The notes beneath the pieces were generated by a model. The model had not been told where the DNA came from and ran no database searches. It worked only from the letters and a program-made list of their open reading frames with translations. A DNA stretch of 64,000 nucleotides from Tunturibacter gelidoferens (GTDB lineage Bacteria > Acidobacteriota > Terriglobia > Terriglobales > Acidobacteriaceae): positions 1,364,001 to 1,428,000 of the forward strand of contig NZ_CP132938.1 of the NCBI RefSeq assembly GCF_040358255.1. Direction: 5' to 3'. The position numbers and the translations under genes were made by a program. Positions 42,597 to 52,335 of this stretch are shown piece by piece; within the stretch, counting starts at the first letter, position 1; the number at the start of each line of letters is the position of its first letter.

Positions 42597-42992
42597 GACG
42601 AAGTGCTCCAATCCTGAGTCGCAGAAGATTCCCGGGGACGTGCGCCTGAGTGAAAGAAGCCTCAAAACGGTGCCGGGGAAGGGTGGTACTGGGAGCGTGG
42701 AAGCTCCTGACCGCTACCGGGTGAAGGGTAGTCTGCCGATTCGTAATCATACCATGTAGGGGGCGGTGGACTCAATGGAAGCCTGACGTAGTGGGGGAGG
42801 CTGGGACATCGTCCGGGATTTTGCGGGCATCTCATTGAGGACCAATTGCTTATTACGCTGTTCCTCGTATACAACTTGACGGTTGTATGAGCTGAGTTGA
42901 GTCTTTGTACGGGCTCATTCGTCGATAGGGTTAGGGACCAGCAGCACATTTTCTGTCCAACAAAAAATCTCTGATGTGGCAAGGGAGACGTA
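42597..42992. other. intergenic region upstream of the RND efflux operon
   Basis: About 395 bp between divergent rpmB and the adaptor gene. It contains the operator-like palindrome at 42872-42891. Otherwise no gene or clear promoter is seen; the segment before 42760 probably holds the rpmB promoter. Confidence 0.4.
42872..42891. promoter_or_regulatory. operator-like palindrome upstream of the RND operon
   Basis: ATACAAC-TTGACG-GTTGTAT: 7-bp perfect arms around a 6-bp centre that itself reads as a -35 element TTGACG. About 100 bp before the adaptor start. It could be a repressor site of the TetR/MarR kind; no regulator gene is adjacent. Confidence 0.45.
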
Positions 42993-44240
42993 TTGCCAGC
43001 CGAATCGCAAGAACAGCACCCCATTGTGGGGCCTGACCATCAACTTCCGGCCCCTCCTCCGACCTCGTCCCGAAGTAAGCTGCTTCGGGTTGTTGTGTGG
43101 GTCGTTTTGCTACTGATATTTGCTATTGGTTTCTATCTGGTGCTGAGGCATCACGAGGATACGAGCACAGCTGCTCCGAAGCGGGGTGCTGGGGGCGGGG
43201 CGGTGGCGCTGACGACGGCTACCGCGCAGAAAGGCAATATCGGCGTGTATCTGGATGCGATCGGGACGGTGACACCGGTTTATACGGCTTCGATTACGAG
43301 TCAGGTGACTGGGCCGGTGGTGGCGGTGCGCTTCAAGGAGGGGCAGGTCGTTCGAAAGGGCGATCCGCTGATCGAGATCGATCCGCGACCGTTTGAGGCT
43401 ACGCTGCTGCAGGCTCAAGGAGTGCTGGAACGCGATCAGGCGCTTTTGGCGCAGGCGACGATGGATCTCAACCGCTATCGTGACGCGTGGTCGAGGAATG
43501 CAATTCCGAAGCAGACGCTGGATGATCAGGAAAAGATCGTGCTGCAGGACGCGGGCACGGTGAAGAATGACGAAGGGACGGTGAAGTTCGACCAGATCCA
43601 GGTGGGATACTGCCACATCCGCGCACCTATCTCGGGAAGGGTTGGGTTGCGGCTGGTCGATCCGGGGAACGTGGTGCAGGCCTCGGGGACGACGACGCTG
43701 GCGGTGATTACGCAGATCCAGCCGATCACGGTGATCTTTACGGTGCCCGAGGATAACCTGGGGCAGATTCAACCGAGACTACGTCAACAGGCGAAGCTGC
43801 CTGTCGATGCATATGATCGTGCGGCGTTGAAACAGATCGGCACCGGGACGTTGTTGACGCTGGATAACCAGATCGATACGACGACAGGGACAGTGAAGGC
43901 GAGGGCGTCGTTTGCGAACAAGGACTCGTCGCTGTTTCCGAATGAGTTTGTGAATGCGCGGCTGCTGGTGAATACACTGCAGGAAGCGACGCTGATTCCT
44001 TCGTCTGCGATTCAGCATAACGGGACGGCGTCGTTTGTTTATGTTCTGCAGAACGATACGGCGCATATGCGGCCGGTGAAGCCGGGGGTGATCGAAGGAA
44101 ATACCACCCAGGTGACCGGGATCAATCCCGGGGATGTGGTGGCGAATAGCAGCTTCGACAAGTTGCAGGACAATGCGAAGGTTAGTGTGTCGAATAAGCC
44201 GATTCCTGCCGCAGCAACGGCTGGGAGTAGCGCTCCTTGA
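42993..44240 (+). CDS. RND efflux periplasmic adaptor (MdtA-like)
   Basis: 415 residues, membrane-fusion protein. An N-terminal Pro-rich cytoplasmic part, one membrane anchor (about 31-47, VVVWVVLLLIFAIGFYLVL), then the barrel-sandwich/lipoyl halves (TSQVTGPVVAVRFKEGQVV and GYCHIRAPISGRVGLRLVD), a helical hairpin between them, and a beta-barrel. The start is TTG with GGGAG 6-7 bases upstream; no ATG fits. First gene of a four-gene efflux operon; overlaps the next gene by 4 bp. Confidence 0.92.
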   Translation: MPAESQEQHPIVGPDHQLPAPPPTSSRSKLLRVVVWVVLLLIFAIGFYLVLRHHEDTSTAAPKRGAGGGAVALTTATAQKGNIGVYLDAIGTVTPVYTASITSQVTGPVVAVRFKEGQVVRKGDPLIEIDPRPFEATLLQAQGVLERDQALLAQATMDLNRYRDAWSRNAIPKQTLDDQEKIVLQDAGTVKNDEGTVKFDQIQVGYCHIRAPISGRVGLRLVDPGNVVQASGTTTLAVITQIQPITVIFTVPEDNLGQIQPRLRQQAKLPVDAYDRAALKQIGTGTLLTLDNQIDTTTGTVKARASFANKDSSLFPNEFVNARLLVNTLQEATLIPSSAIQHNGTASFVYVLQNDTAHMRPVKPGVIEGNTTQVTGINPGDVVANSSFDKLQDNAKVSVSNKPIPAAATAGSSAP

Positions 44241-47200
44241 GTCCATCTCGTCCGTTTATTCTGCGACCGGTCGCAACCTCGTTGCTGATGGCCGCGATTC
44301 TGCTAGTCGGTATTGTGAGTTACACGCAGCTGCCGGTGTCGGCGCTGCCTGAGGTCGACTATCCGACGATTCAGGTGCTGACGTTCTATCCGGGCGCTAG
44401 TCCGCAGGTGATTGCGACGACGGTGACCGCGCCGCTCGAGCGCCAGTTCGGTCAGTTGCAAGGGTTGAGCCAGATGACCTCGAGCAGCTCGGGCGGGACT
44501 TCGGTTGTGGTGCTGCAGTTCAATCTCAGTTTGAATATCGATATCGCGGAAGAAGAGGTGCAGTCGGCGATCAATGCATCGCAGAGCTTTCTGCCGGCGA
44601 ATCTGCCTGCGCCGCCGATCTACAGCAAGACGAATCCCGCGGATGCTCCGGTGCTGACGCTGGCGATTACTTCGAAGACGGTGCCGCTCTCTCAGGTGGA
44701 GGACCTGGTCGATACGCGTTTGGCGCCGAAGATCTCGCAGGTGAAAGACGTGGGATTGGTGAGCATCAGCGGCGGACAGAAGCCGGCGGTGCGGATACAG
44801 GCGAATCCTACAGCGCTCTCGTCGTATGGCATCAATCTTGAAGATCTGCGTACGGCGGTCACGCAGAGCAGCGTGAACGCCGCGAAGGGAAACTTCGACG
44901 GGCCGCGGCAGGACTATCAGATTGATGCGAACGATCAGCTTGTAACCAGCAAGGATTACAGAAGCGTGGTGGTTGCGTATCGCAACGGCGCGCCGGTGAT
45001 GCTGACCGACGTCGCGCACATTCTTGATGGCGTCGAGAACACGACGCAGGCTGCGTGGATGAATCAGACGCCTGCTGTGATCGTTAATGTGCAACGCCAG
45101 CCGGGTGGAAACACGATCAAAGTAGTCGAGAGCATTAAGAAGTTGCTGCCTCAGCTTGAGGCCAATCTGCCGAAGGGCATCGAGGTGACGACGCTTACCG
45201 ACCTGACGACGCCGATTCAGGCGTCTGTGAGCGATGTTGAGTTTGAATTGATGTTGACCATCGGGCTGGTTGTGCTGGTCATCTTCCTGTTCCTGCGAAA
45301 CCTGTATGCAACGATCATTCCGAGTGTTGCGGTGCCGCTGTCGCTGATTGGAACCTTTGCGGCGATGTACGCGCTTGGCTACAGCCTGGATAACCTGTCG
45401 CTGATGGCGCTGACGATCTCGACTGGATTTGTTGTCGATGACGCGATCGTGATGGTGGAGAACATCTCACGCTATCTGGAAGAGGGCGATACGCCGATGG
45501 AGGCGGCGCTGAAGGGCGCAGAGCAGATCGGTTTTACGATTCTTTCGCTGACGGTCTCTTTGATCGCGGTACTGATTCCACTCTTGTTCATGGGAGATGT
45601 TGTCGGCCGTCTGTTCCGCGAGTTCGCGGTGACGCTGGCGGTTACGATCGTCGTGTCTGCGGTGGTTTCGCTGACGTTGACGCCGATGATGGCTTCGCGC
45701 ATTTTGAAACACAATCCTGAAGCGCAGCAGGGACGTTTTTATAGAGCTTCAGAACATGTCTTCGAACGGATGATTGCGTTCTACGGGCGGACGTTGAAGG
45801 TTGTGCTTCGCTACCAGACGATTACGCTGCTGGTTGCTCTTGCGACACTGATGCTGACCATCTTTCTGTACATCATTATTCCCAAGGGATTTTTTCCTGT
45901 GCAGGATACGGGCGTGATTCAGGGAATCACACAGGCCCCGCAGACAATCGGGTCGAAGGCGATGGCGGCCAAGCAACAGGAGGTGGCGAAGGTGATCCTG
46001 CAGGATCCCGCCGTCGAGAGCCTGTCCTCTTTTATTGGCGCCGATGGAACGAATATCACTACGAACAGTGGCAGGATGTCGATCAACCTGAAGCCGCTTG
46101 AAGATCGTGACCTGAATGCGTCTGATGTGATTCGGCGGCTCCAGTCGAAGTTGAAGGATGTGCAGGATATCCAGATCTACATGCAGCCGGTGCAGAACAT
46201 TACGGTCGATGATCGGGTGAGCCGCACACAGTACCAGTACACGCTGGAGGATCCGGATCAGAACGAGCTGAACGATTGGACGGCCCGATTTGTAACTCGC
46301 CTGAAGCAGCTGCCGGAGCTGGAAGATGTTGCAACGGACCAGCAGCTGGGCGGGTTGGCGGTGTCGCTGGTGATCGATCGGGCGACTGCGTCGCGGCTCG
46401 GTGTGGCGCCGACGACGATCGATAACACGCTTTACGATGCATTTGGCCAGCGGCAGATCAATACGATGTACACGCAGTTGAATCAGTATCACGTGATTCT
46501 CGAGGCGGAGCCTCAGTTTCAGATTGATCCGAACAAGTTGAATCATCTCTATATTCGGTCCGGGTCGGCGTCAGGTACCACGGGAGCGGCGGCAACTTCC
46601 TCCTCGGGCAATGGCTCTAGTTCGGCGGGATCGAATGCGCTGACCAGCTCGGTGTTGTTTACTGCTTCAGCGAATACGTTGACTCCCCCGATCAATGCAC
46701 TGACTTCGAGCACTGTGAATTCAACCTCGAGCAAGGGGGCGACTTCGGCGGGGACGACAAGTTCCGCCTTCAATAATGCAGTTCCGTTCAGCGCGTTCTC
46801 GCACTTCGAGACGACGACTGAGGCGCTTTCGATTACTCACCAAGGCCAGTTCCCGGCGATTACGGTCTCTTTCAATCTTGCGCCGAATGCGGCGCTGGGA
46901 GGCGCGATCTCGGAGATCACGAAGGTGCAGAAGGATATGCACATGCCGGCGAGCCTGCAGGCCGATTTTCAAGGGACCGCGGCATCATTTCGGAACTCGC
47001 TCTCGGGAATGCCGCTGCTGATTCTTGCTGCCCTGGTGACGGTGTATATCGTTCTCGGCGTTCTGTACGAGAGCTTCATTCATCCGGTTACGATTCTTTC
47101 GACGCTGCCTTCGGCGGGTGTGGGCGCGTTTCTTTCTCTGATTCTTTTCCATCAGGATCTAAGTGTTGTGGCGATCATCGGTCTGGTTCTGCTGATCGGC

Positions 47201-47563
47201 ATCGTTAAGAAGAACGGAATTATGATGGTCGATTTTGCGCTCGATGCAGAGCGCCATCGGGGGCTGAGCTCCACCGATGCGATCTATGAGGCGTGCCTGC
47301 TACGCTTCCGTCCGATCATGATGACAACGATGGCCGCGTTGCTGGGTGGTCTGCCGTTGGCGTTTGGTCATGGTATCGGCTCGGAGTTGCGCAGGCCGCT
47401 TGGAATCGCCATGGTGGGTGGTCTGCTGGTGAGCCAGGTGCTGACGCTTTATACGACGCCCGTTATCTACATCTTCTTCGACAATCTTTCGCATCGATTT
47501 TCGAGAAGGTCGAAGAAGGCGGAGGAGGGTGGAGGAGAATTAGAGCCGGCGGAGCAGCCATGA
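44237..47563 (+). CDS. RND efflux permease (MdtB-like), first of two
   Basis: 1108-residue inner-membrane RND pump, slightly longer than MdtB (about 1040). TTG start overlapping the adaptor stop by 4 bp. Typical: FILRPVATSLLMAAILLVG, the TM4 proton-relay segment STGFVVDDAIVMVENI, and KGFFPVQDTGVIQG. The excess length is a Ser/Thr/Gly-rich low-complexity insertion of about 75-80 residues (nt about 46557-46800) within the second periplasmic loop. In MdtABC systems two different permeases form a heterotrimer, consistent with the second permease next. Confidence 0.95.
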   Translation: MSPSRPFILRPVATSLLMAAILLVGIVSYTQLPVSALPEVDYPTIQVLTFYPGASPQVIATTVTAPLERQFGQLQGLSQMTSSSSGGTSVVVLQFNLSLNIDIAEEEVQSAINASQSFLPANLPAPPIYSKTNPADAPVLTLAITSKTVPLSQVEDLVDTRLAPKISQVKDVGLVSISGGQKPAVRIQANPTALSSYGINLEDLRTAVTQSSVNAAKGNFDGPRQDYQIDANDQLVTSKDYRSVVVAYRNGAPVMLTDVAHILDGVENTTQAAWMNQTPAVIVNVQRQPGGNTIKVVESIKKLLPQLEANLPKGIEVTTLTDLTTPIQASVSDVEFELMLTIGLVVLVIFLFLRNLYATIIPSVAVPLSLIGTFAAMYALGYSLDNLSLMALTISTGFVVDDAIVMVENISRYLEEGDTPMEAALKGAEQIGFTILSLTVSLIAVLIPLLFMGDVVGRLFREFAVTLAVTIVVSAVVSLTLTPMMASRILKHNPEAQQGRFYRASEHVFERMIAFYGRTLKVVLRYQTITLLVALATLMLTIFLYIIIPKGFFPVQDTGVIQGITQAPQTIGSKAMAAKQQEVAKVILQDPAVESLSSFIGADGTNITTNSGRMSINLKPLEDRDLNASDVIRRLQSKLKDVQDIQIYMQPVQNITVDDRVSRTQYQYTLEDPDQNELNDWTARFVTRLKQLPELEDVATDQQLGGLAVSLVIDRATASRLGVAPTTIDNTLYDAFGQRQINTMYTQLNQYHVILEAEPQFQIDPNKLNHLYIRSGSASGTTGAAATSSSGNGSSSAGSNALTSSVLFTASANTLTPPINALTSSTVNSTSSKGATSAGTTSSAFNNAVPFSAFSHFETTTEALSITHQGQFPAITVSFNLAPNAALGGAISEITKVQKDMHMPASLQADFQGTAASFRNSLSGMPLLILAALVTVYIVLGVLYESFIHPVTILSTLPSAGVGAFLSLILFHQDLSVVAIIGLVLLIGIVKKNGIMMVDFALDAERHRGLSSTDAIYEACLLRFRPIMMTTMAALLGGLPLAFGHGIGSELRRPLGIAMVGGLLVSQVLTLYTTPVIYIFFDNLSHRFSRRSKKAEEGGGELEPAEQP

Positions 47564-50500
47564 ACATCTCTGCACCTTTTATTCATCGGCCTGTAGCGAC
47601 GACGCTGCTTACGATCGCGATCGCGATTGCCGGAGCCATTGCGTTTCAGGTGCTTCCGGTGTCTCCGCTTCCACAGGTGGATTTTCCGACGATCTCGGTG
47701 GGTGCGAGTCTGCCGGGTGGCAGCGCAGAAATTATGGCGTCGTCGGTGGCGACTCCGCTGGAGCGGCAGTTTGGGCACATTGCCGGCGTGACGGAGATGA
47801 CGTCGACGAGCAGCCTGGGGTCGACGTCGGTGACGATTCAGTTTGACCTGAGCCGGAATATCGATGGCGCTGCGCGTGACGTTGAGGCCGCGATCAATGC
47901 GGCGAGAACCTATCTTCCGGCGAATCTTCCGGGGAATCCGACCTATCGCAAAGTGAATCCGGCCGACGCGCCGATTATGATCATCGGTTTGACATCGGAT
48001 AAATATGGACCGGACAAACTCTACGACGAAGCTTCGACAGTGGTGCAGCAAAAGCTTTCGCAGATTCAAGGGGTTGGGCAAGTCAATCCGGGTGGGGGTG
48101 CGCTGCCTTCGGTTCGCGTGGAGGTGAATCCGACGAAGCTTGCGAGCTTTGGGATGACGATGGCGAATGTGCAGTCGGTGGTAAGTCTGCAGAATTCGAA
48201 TTTGGCGAAGGGTCAGATCACGAATGGGGATGTCTCGGCGGACATTATTGCGAACGATCAGATATCGCATGCGGAGGACTATAAGCCGATCATCATTGGT
48301 TACAATAACGGGTCGGCGGTGCGGTTGTCGGATGTGGCGGATGTGGTCGATTCGACGCAGAACGTGCGTGCGGCAGGATATCTGAACGGCAAGCGGGCTG
48401 TGATGCTGATTATCTTCCGACAGCCCGGAGCCAACATTATTGACACGGTGGATCGTATTCGGACTGAGCTGCCATCGGTGGAGGCTTCGATTCCGAAGGG
48501 GATCGATACGACGATTGTGCTGGATCGCACGACGACGATCCGTGCGTCGGTGAGTGATGTTGAACGCACCTTGTTGCTCTCTATCGCGTTGGTGATCGTG
48601 GTCGTGTTCCTCTTCCTGCGTAATGGAAGGGCGACGCTGATTCCCGCGGTGGCGGTTCCGGTTTCGTTGATCGGAACCTTTGCCGTGATGTACATGTTCG
48701 GCTACAGCATCGACAACCTTTCTCTGATGGCGCTGACGATCTCGACCGGGTTTGTGGTGGACGACGCGATCGTCGTGATGGAGAACATCACGCGGCATCT
48801 CGAGAATGGTATGGCTCCGTTCGCCGCCGCACTGAAGGGAGCGCAGGAGATTGGTTTTACGGTTGTGTCGATCAGCATATCGCTGGTTGCGGTTTTTATT
48901 CCGCTACTGTTGATGGGTGGGATTGTGGGAAGACTGTTTCGCGAGTTTGCAGTGACACTATCGACTGCGATCTTTGTGTCGATGCTGATCTCACTGACAA
49001 CGACGCCGATGATGTGCGCTTATCTGCTGCGGAACGAACATGGGAAGAAGCATGGCCGGGTGTATATGGCGTCGGAGAGGTTTTTCGACTGGGTACTCTC
49101 GATCTATCGGCGGAGCCTGCATTGGGTTCTGGAAAATCCTGTGCTGACACTGACTGTTTTGCTCCTGACGATCGCTTTGAATGTGGCGCTGGTGATCAAG
49201 ATTCCGAAGGGATTTTTTCCGCAACAGGATACTGGTTCGCTGGCGGGAGCGATTCGGGGGCCGCAGGATGCTTCGTTCGCTTCGATGAATACTGCGATTC
49301 AGGAAGTTGCACATATTGTGAAGGATGACCCGGCGGTTCAGAATGTGATCGGCTTTACCGGTGGAGGCGGGGCCACGAATACAGGGAATATGTTTGTGAC
49401 GCTGAAGCCGCTGAGCGTTCGCAAGATCGGGGCGCCGGAGATTATCAACCGGCTGCGTCCGAAGTTGAATCGTGTGACGGGGGCCTCAGCGTTTCTGCAG
49501 GCGTCACAGGATCTTCGTATCGGCGGACGTTCGAGCAACGCGCTGTATCAATACACGATTCAGGCCGATAACGTTACAGATCTTTCGACGTGGGGTCCGA
49601 AGCTGCTTGCGGCGATGATGCATCTGCCTGGTTTTCAGGATGTGAGCTCGGATCAGCAGAATGGCGGACTGGATCAGCTGCTGACCTACGACCGAGTGAC
49701 CGCGGCAAAGCTGGGGCAGACGGCACAGTCGCTGGATCAGGGGTTGTACAGCGCGTTCGGGCAATCGGAAGTTTCGATTATTTATACGCAGTTGAATCAG
49801 TATTACGTTGTGCTGGAGGTTGCGCCGGAGTACTGGCAGACGCCGGAGGGATTGAAGAATATTTATTTTCATCCGGCGGGCACCAGCAGTACGACGGCCA
49901 GTGGCAATGTCCCCTTGTTTACGATGGCGACAGCTGCGACCAATACGACTCCATTGTCGCTGAATCACACGGGGCTGTTTCCGTCGGTGACGGTATCGTT
50001 CAATTTAGCTCCCGGGATGTCTTTGAGCGATGCGACGCTTGAGATCGCGGAGATGCAACAGCGTCTGGGGACGCCGACCTCGGTGCACGGATTTTTTGCG
50101 GGAACTCTGCTGGCATACCAGCAGTCTCTGGGCACCGAGCCTCTGCTGATTTTGACTGCTCTGCTTGCGGTTTATATCGTGCTCGGAGTTTTGTACGAGA
50201 GTCTGGTGCATCCGTTGACGATTCTTTCGACGCTGCCTTCGGCGAGTGTTGGAGCGATGCTTGCGCTGTTGCTCTTCAAAGTGGATTTGAATGTCATCTC
50301 GATTATTGGAATAGTTTTGCTGATCGGCATCGTGAAGAAGAACGCGATTATGATGATCGATTTTGCTTTACAGGCGGAGCGCGAGGGCGGCATGAACACC
50401 GAAGATGCGATCTTTGAGGCGTGCATGCTGCGTTTTCGACCTATTCTGATGACGACGATGGCTGCGTTGTTTGGGGCGTTGCCGCTGGCGTTTGGTACGG

Positions 50501-50691
50501 GCACTGGGTCGGAGCTTCGCCGGCCGCTGGGCATCACCATTGTCGGTGGCTTGATCGTGAGTCAGATGCTTACGCTTTATACCACCCCTGTCGTCTATCT
50601 CATGCTGGATCGCCTGCGGCTGCGCGCGTTGGGTCGTAAGCGCGATACTTTCAACCCCGGGGGCGGCACGCCTGCCGTTGCTGCGGAGTAG
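47560..50691 (+). CDS. RND efflux permease (MdtC-like), second of two
   Basis: 1043 residues. ATG overlaps the preceding TGA (ATGA), so coupled translation is likely; the frame is open further upstream inside the previous gene but MNISAPFIHRPVATTLLT is the family start. It has STGFVVDDAIVVMENITRH and KGFFPQQDTGSLAG. No low-complexity insertion, unlike its partner, although a short TSSTTASGN stretch lies at the matching site. Confidence 0.96.
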   Translation: MNISAPFIHRPVATTLLTIAIAIAGAIAFQVLPVSPLPQVDFPTISVGASLPGGSAEIMASSVATPLERQFGHIAGVTEMTSTSSLGSTSVTIQFDLSRNIDGAARDVEAAINAARTYLPANLPGNPTYRKVNPADAPIMIIGLTSDKYGPDKLYDEASTVVQQKLSQIQGVGQVNPGGGALPSVRVEVNPTKLASFGMTMANVQSVVSLQNSNLAKGQITNGDVSADIIANDQISHAEDYKPIIIGYNNGSAVRLSDVADVVDSTQNVRAAGYLNGKRAVMLIIFRQPGANIIDTVDRIRTELPSVEASIPKGIDTTIVLDRTTTIRASVSDVERTLLLSIALVIVVVFLFLRNGRATLIPAVAVPVSLIGTFAVMYMFGYSIDNLSLMALTISTGFVVDDAIVVMENITRHLENGMAPFAAALKGAQEIGFTVVSISISLVAVFIPLLLMGGIVGRLFREFAVTLSTAIFVSMLISLTTTPMMCAYLLRNEHGKKHGRVYMASERFFDWVLSIYRRSLHWVLENPVLTLTVLLLTIALNVALVIKIPKGFFPQQDTGSLAGAIRGPQDASFASMNTAIQEVAHIVKDDPAVQNVIGFTGGGGATNTGNMFVTLKPLSVRKIGAPEIINRLRPKLNRVTGASAFLQASQDLRIGGRSSNALYQYTIQADNVTDLSTWGPKLLAAMMHLPGFQDVSSDQQNGGLDQLLTYDRVTAAKLGQTAQSLDQGLYSAFGQSEVSIIYTQLNQYYVVLEVAPEYWQTPEGLKNIYFHPAGTSSTTASGNVPLFTMATAATNTTPLSLNHTGLFPSVTVSFNLAPGMSLSDATLEIAEMQQRLGTPTSVHGFFAGTLLAYQQSLGTEPLLILTALLAVYIVLGVLYESLVHPLTILSTLPSASVGAMLALLLFKVDLNVISIIGIVLLIGIVKKNAIMMIDFALQAEREGGMNTEDAIFEACMLRFRPILMTTMAALFGALPLAFGTGTGSELRRPLGITIVGGLIVSQMLTLYTTPVVYLMLDRLRLRALGRKRDTFNPGGGTPAVAAE

Positions 50692-50697
50692 ATTTGG

Positions 50698-52224
50698 ATG
50701 TGTAACTCTATGACGAACCTTCGATTTACCCTCGCGATTTGCCCGGCACTCACGGCGCTTCTGTTGACCGGCTGCATGGTGGGGCCTAAGTACCACACGC
50801 CTCCGGCAGTTGCGCAGGCGCCACCTGCGACATACAAGGAGTCGCCGACGCAGTTTCAGGATACCGATGGCTGGAAGGTGGCGCAGCCGCAGGATGCGAT
50901 GCTGCATGGGAAGTGGTGGGAGATTTACAGCGATCCCGAGTTGAATGCGCTGGAAGAGCGATTGAACATCGACAATCAGAACATCAAGCAGTTTTTTGCG
51001 AACTTCATGGAGGCGCGGACTCTTATCGCGCAGGCGCGTTCGCAACTCTATCCGACTGCTTCTGTGGGACCTTCGTATTCCCGTTCCAAGTCTTCCGCGA
51101 ATCTGGGGCGTTCTTCCCAAGCCAATACGGGCGCAACGAGCTCCATTGGCACCTTGCCGCTTTCGGTTTCGTGGGAGCCCGATCTTTGGGGTAGGGTCCG
51201 CAGTACGATTCACGAACAGCAGTACAACGCGCAGTTGAGCGCGGCCGATCTTGAAAACGAGAAGCTGACCGAACAGGCGAGTCTTGCTACATTCTTTTTT
51301 GAGATCAGAGGTCAGGATGCTTTGCAGGCTATTCTGAACGACACGGTGGAGGCGGACAAGAAGGCACTGGAGTTGACGCAGGCGCAATACGAGACTGGCG
51401 TTGGCGACCGGATTTCGGTGGTGGAGGCGCAGAACACGCTCCAGAATGTGCAGTCGCAGGCGATCAACCTCGGCGTGGGGCGCGCTCAATATGAACATGC
51501 CATTGGGCTGCTGGTAGGAGCGAATGCGTCTGCCTTTTCTATTCCTGTGAAGGCTATGAGTGTAGTTCCGCCGCCCATACCGATCGGGTTGCCGTCGGCG
51601 TTGCTGGAGAGGCGGCCGGATATTGCCGCTGCGGAGCGAAACATGGCGGCGGCGAACGCACAGATTGGCATCGCGACTGCGGCGTACTATCCCAATCTGA
51701 CGCTGAGCGCGTCCGGTGGGTTCGAGAGCTCTACCTTCAAACATCTGTTTGACTGGCCGAGCCGGTTTTGGTCGATCGGGCCGACGGTAAGCGAGACGGT
51801 CTTCGATGCGGGGCTGAGGAGGGCTACGGTGAATCAGTTTAGAGAGGTCTATAACGCTGATGTCGCGAGCTATCGGCAAACAGTGCTTACGGGGTTTCAG
51901 CAGGTAGAGGATGCGCTTTCTTCGGTGCGAATTCTTTCGCAGCAGCAGATACAGCAGCAGGAAGCGGTGAAGTCGGCGGAGGAGTTTGTGACGCTCGAGA
52001 CCGCGCGGTACCAGACGGGCATCGATCCGTACGTGAATGTGGTGACGGCGCAGACGACGTTGCTGACGGATCGGCAGTCGGTCGCGACTGTGCGAGTGCA
52101 GGAGATGACGGCTTCGGTGCAATTGATTGAGGCGCTGGGTGGAGGATGGGACCGCTCGCAGTTGCCTACGCCGGCACAGGTTTCAGAGAAGCTGTCGAAG
52201 GCAGAGACAACGATTCAACGATGA
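50698..52224 (+). CDS. outer-membrane efflux lipoprotein (OprM/NodT family)
   Basis: 508 residues. Lipoprotein signal with lipobox LLTGC (Cys26) then MVGPKYHTPP, the standard OMF start. Two repeats of the TolC-like helical domain, with ARSQLYPTASVGPSYSRS and TAAYYPNLTLSASGGF. It starts 6 bp after the second permease. It completes the tripartite pump. A second ATG at 50710 is an alternative start. Confidence 0.95.
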   Translation: MCNSMTNLRFTLAICPALTALLLTGCMVGPKYHTPPAVAQAPPATYKESPTQFQDTDGWKVAQPQDAMLHGKWWEIYSDPELNALEERLNIDNQNIKQFFANFMEARTLIAQARSQLYPTASVGPSYSRSKSSANLGRSSQANTGATSSIGTLPLSVSWEPDLWGRVRSTIHEQQYNAQLSAADLENEKLTEQASLATFFFEIRGQDALQAILNDTVEADKKALELTQAQYETGVGDRISVVEAQNTLQNVQSQAINLGVGRAQYEHAIGLLVGANASAFSIPVKAMSVVPPPIPIGLPSALLERRPDIAAAERNMAAANAQIGIATAAYYPNLTLSASGGFESSTFKHLFDWPSRFWSIGPTVSETVFDAGLRRATVNQFREVYNADVASYRQTVLTGFQQVEDALSSVRILSQQQIQQQEAVKSAEEFVTLETARYQTGIDPYVNVVTAQTTLLTDRQSVATVRVQEMTASVQLIEALGGGWDRSQLPTPAQVSEKLSKAETTIQR

Positions 52225-52335
52225 GGCTAAAGGTGTGACCTTTGCCTGATGATCGTGTAGGGTTTCTATGTCTGGCGCGGTGTCGATTTTCGCGCTGCAA
52301 ATCTCTGTGGTCTAACGATCAAAGGTGCGGGTTGA

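Noticed and set aside
50368..52122. 584-codon antisense frame across the second permease end and the outer-membrane channel
   Set aside because: Extreme Arg/His content; a shadow of two confirmed genes.
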